35,961 nucleotides of DNA, from positions 1 to 35,961 of the forward strand of contig JAUCBJ010001058.1 in the NCBI GenBank assembly GCA_032718475.1. Reading direction: 5' to 3'. Shown here one piece after another: positions 35,655 to 35,961 of the stretch. Positions within the stretch are counted from its first letter, which is position 1, and each line of letters opens with the position of its first letter. Below the pieces are notes generated by a model. It saw nothing but the letters and a program-made list of their open reading frames with translations, did no database searches and was not told where the DNA came from. The position numbers and the translations under genes were made by a program. Origin of the DNA: Nemertoderma westbladi (Eukaryota; Xenacoelomorpha; Nemertodermatida; Nemertodermatidae).

Positions 35655-35803
35655 CTGGTTCTGGACGTTGTTGTGTTGCTAGAGTGGTTGGATCCCAGAC
35701 AGGCGGGTCATTAGAATCCTTTAAAATAACTGTGATGAACGTTGACAGTCCATGCCACCCAGTTGTGGTTCCTTGCAAACCCGACTTGTTGTTGTCATAG
35801 AGA
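35655..35803 (-). CDS. cadherin-family protein, internal exon 1 of 7 seen
   Basis: A 149-bp exon. The acceptor TTTTATAATATTTTCAG precedes 35803 and the donor AGAACCAG|GTAAGTG lies at 35654. It encodes LYDNNKSGLQGTTTGWHGL, then FITVILKDSNDPPVW, the end of one cadherin repeat and its DxNDPPxW linker, then DPTTLATQQRPEPG. Its last base G joins GC of exon 24300-24489 to give Gly. The exon ends in the same AGAACCAG as exon 10201-10408. Its last 43 bases and donor are the template for the 48-bp array, so several equivalent donors follow it. Upstream exons are outside the window. Confidence 0.82.
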
Positions 35804-35961
35804 CTGAAAATATTATAAAATGTAATTTATTTGAGAATTAATAATAAGAGTTTTCCAACAACCTGTAAGAATGTTTATTATGTTCACAATGTTTATGTTT
35901 ATTTGCCAGACTTTATGTTGAATTATATTTTTATCAATAGGGACCGCTGAATGCATGAGCA
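35804..35961. other. AT-rich intron upstream of the first visible exon
   Basis: Contains the polypyrimidine and acceptor region of exon 35655-35803 (minus strand) and unremarkable AT-rich sequence to the window edge. No repeat, coding signal or RNA motif is seen. Confidence 0.5.

Noticed and set aside
24787-35714. Many open frames on both strands of the 39- and 48-bp arrays
   Set aside because: Unit lengths are multiples of 3 without stops, so open frames arise on both strands automatically. Starts and ends follow unit variants, not gene structure.

Overview
This is a eukaryotic (metazoan) genomic window with no prokaryotic features. About four fifths of it is tandem repeat by rough addition of array lengths. 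Threaded through the repeats on the minus strand are seven short exons, about 1.24 kb in total. Spliced in order they give one continuous run of cadherin ectodomain repeats: DxNDxPxF-type linkers (DSNDPPVW, SDEPPVF, DYGLNQPHF, DENEPPMW), Ca-binding DxD and LDYE-type motifs, and a GENAPAG start-of-repeat motif. Exon phases agree at five of the six junctions. The sixth (12401/12318) needs a weak donor. The window is therefore the middle of a large cadherin-family gene, with both ends outside the window. A tRNA-derived SINE with a core resembling the Ceph-SINE domain, plus LINE remnants, suggests a lophotrochozoan, perhaps a mollusc. This is an inference only.

Layout, left to right on the plus strand (the gene runs right to left): 219-8244 and 9381-10200, a 44-bp minisatellite split by a 5'-truncated RTE-like LINE on the plus strand (8245-9380); 10201-10408, exon; 10500-11875, a 40-bp minisatellite; 12057-12318 and 12401-12572, exons; 12903-18518, a 66/72-bp minisatellite; 18519-18671, exon; 18719-19108, an alternating 46/40-bp minisatellite; 19135-19244, exon; 19721-21545, a decayed minus-strand LINE; 22595-23654, an uninterrupted (TCAG)265 microsatellite; 23655-24120, a 36-bp minisatellite joined to a SINE (24121-24265); 24300-24489, exon; 24606-24695, a tRNA-like element carrying a hammerhead ribozyme core; 24783-35318, a 39-bp minisatellite with a ~2.9 kb higher-order repeat; 35319-35654, a 48-bp minisatellite; 35655-35803, exon.

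The most striking pattern is that the arrays touching exons (48 bp, with 39 bp fused to it; 66 bp; 44 bp) each begin exactly at the 3' end of an exon. Their unit contains the last bases of that exon plus the 5' splice donor (GTAAG or GTATGAG). The gene thus presents dozens to hundreds of tandem copies of its own exon-intron boundaries. In the 48-, 39- and 66-bp arrays the unit is a multiple of three. In the 66-bp array the exon's reading frame stays open for many copies, so use of a later donor would add in-frame peptide repeats instead of truncating the protein. The second standout is the hammerhead core lying between A-box-like and B-box-like promoter motifs in an intron of the same gene, in the sense orientation.
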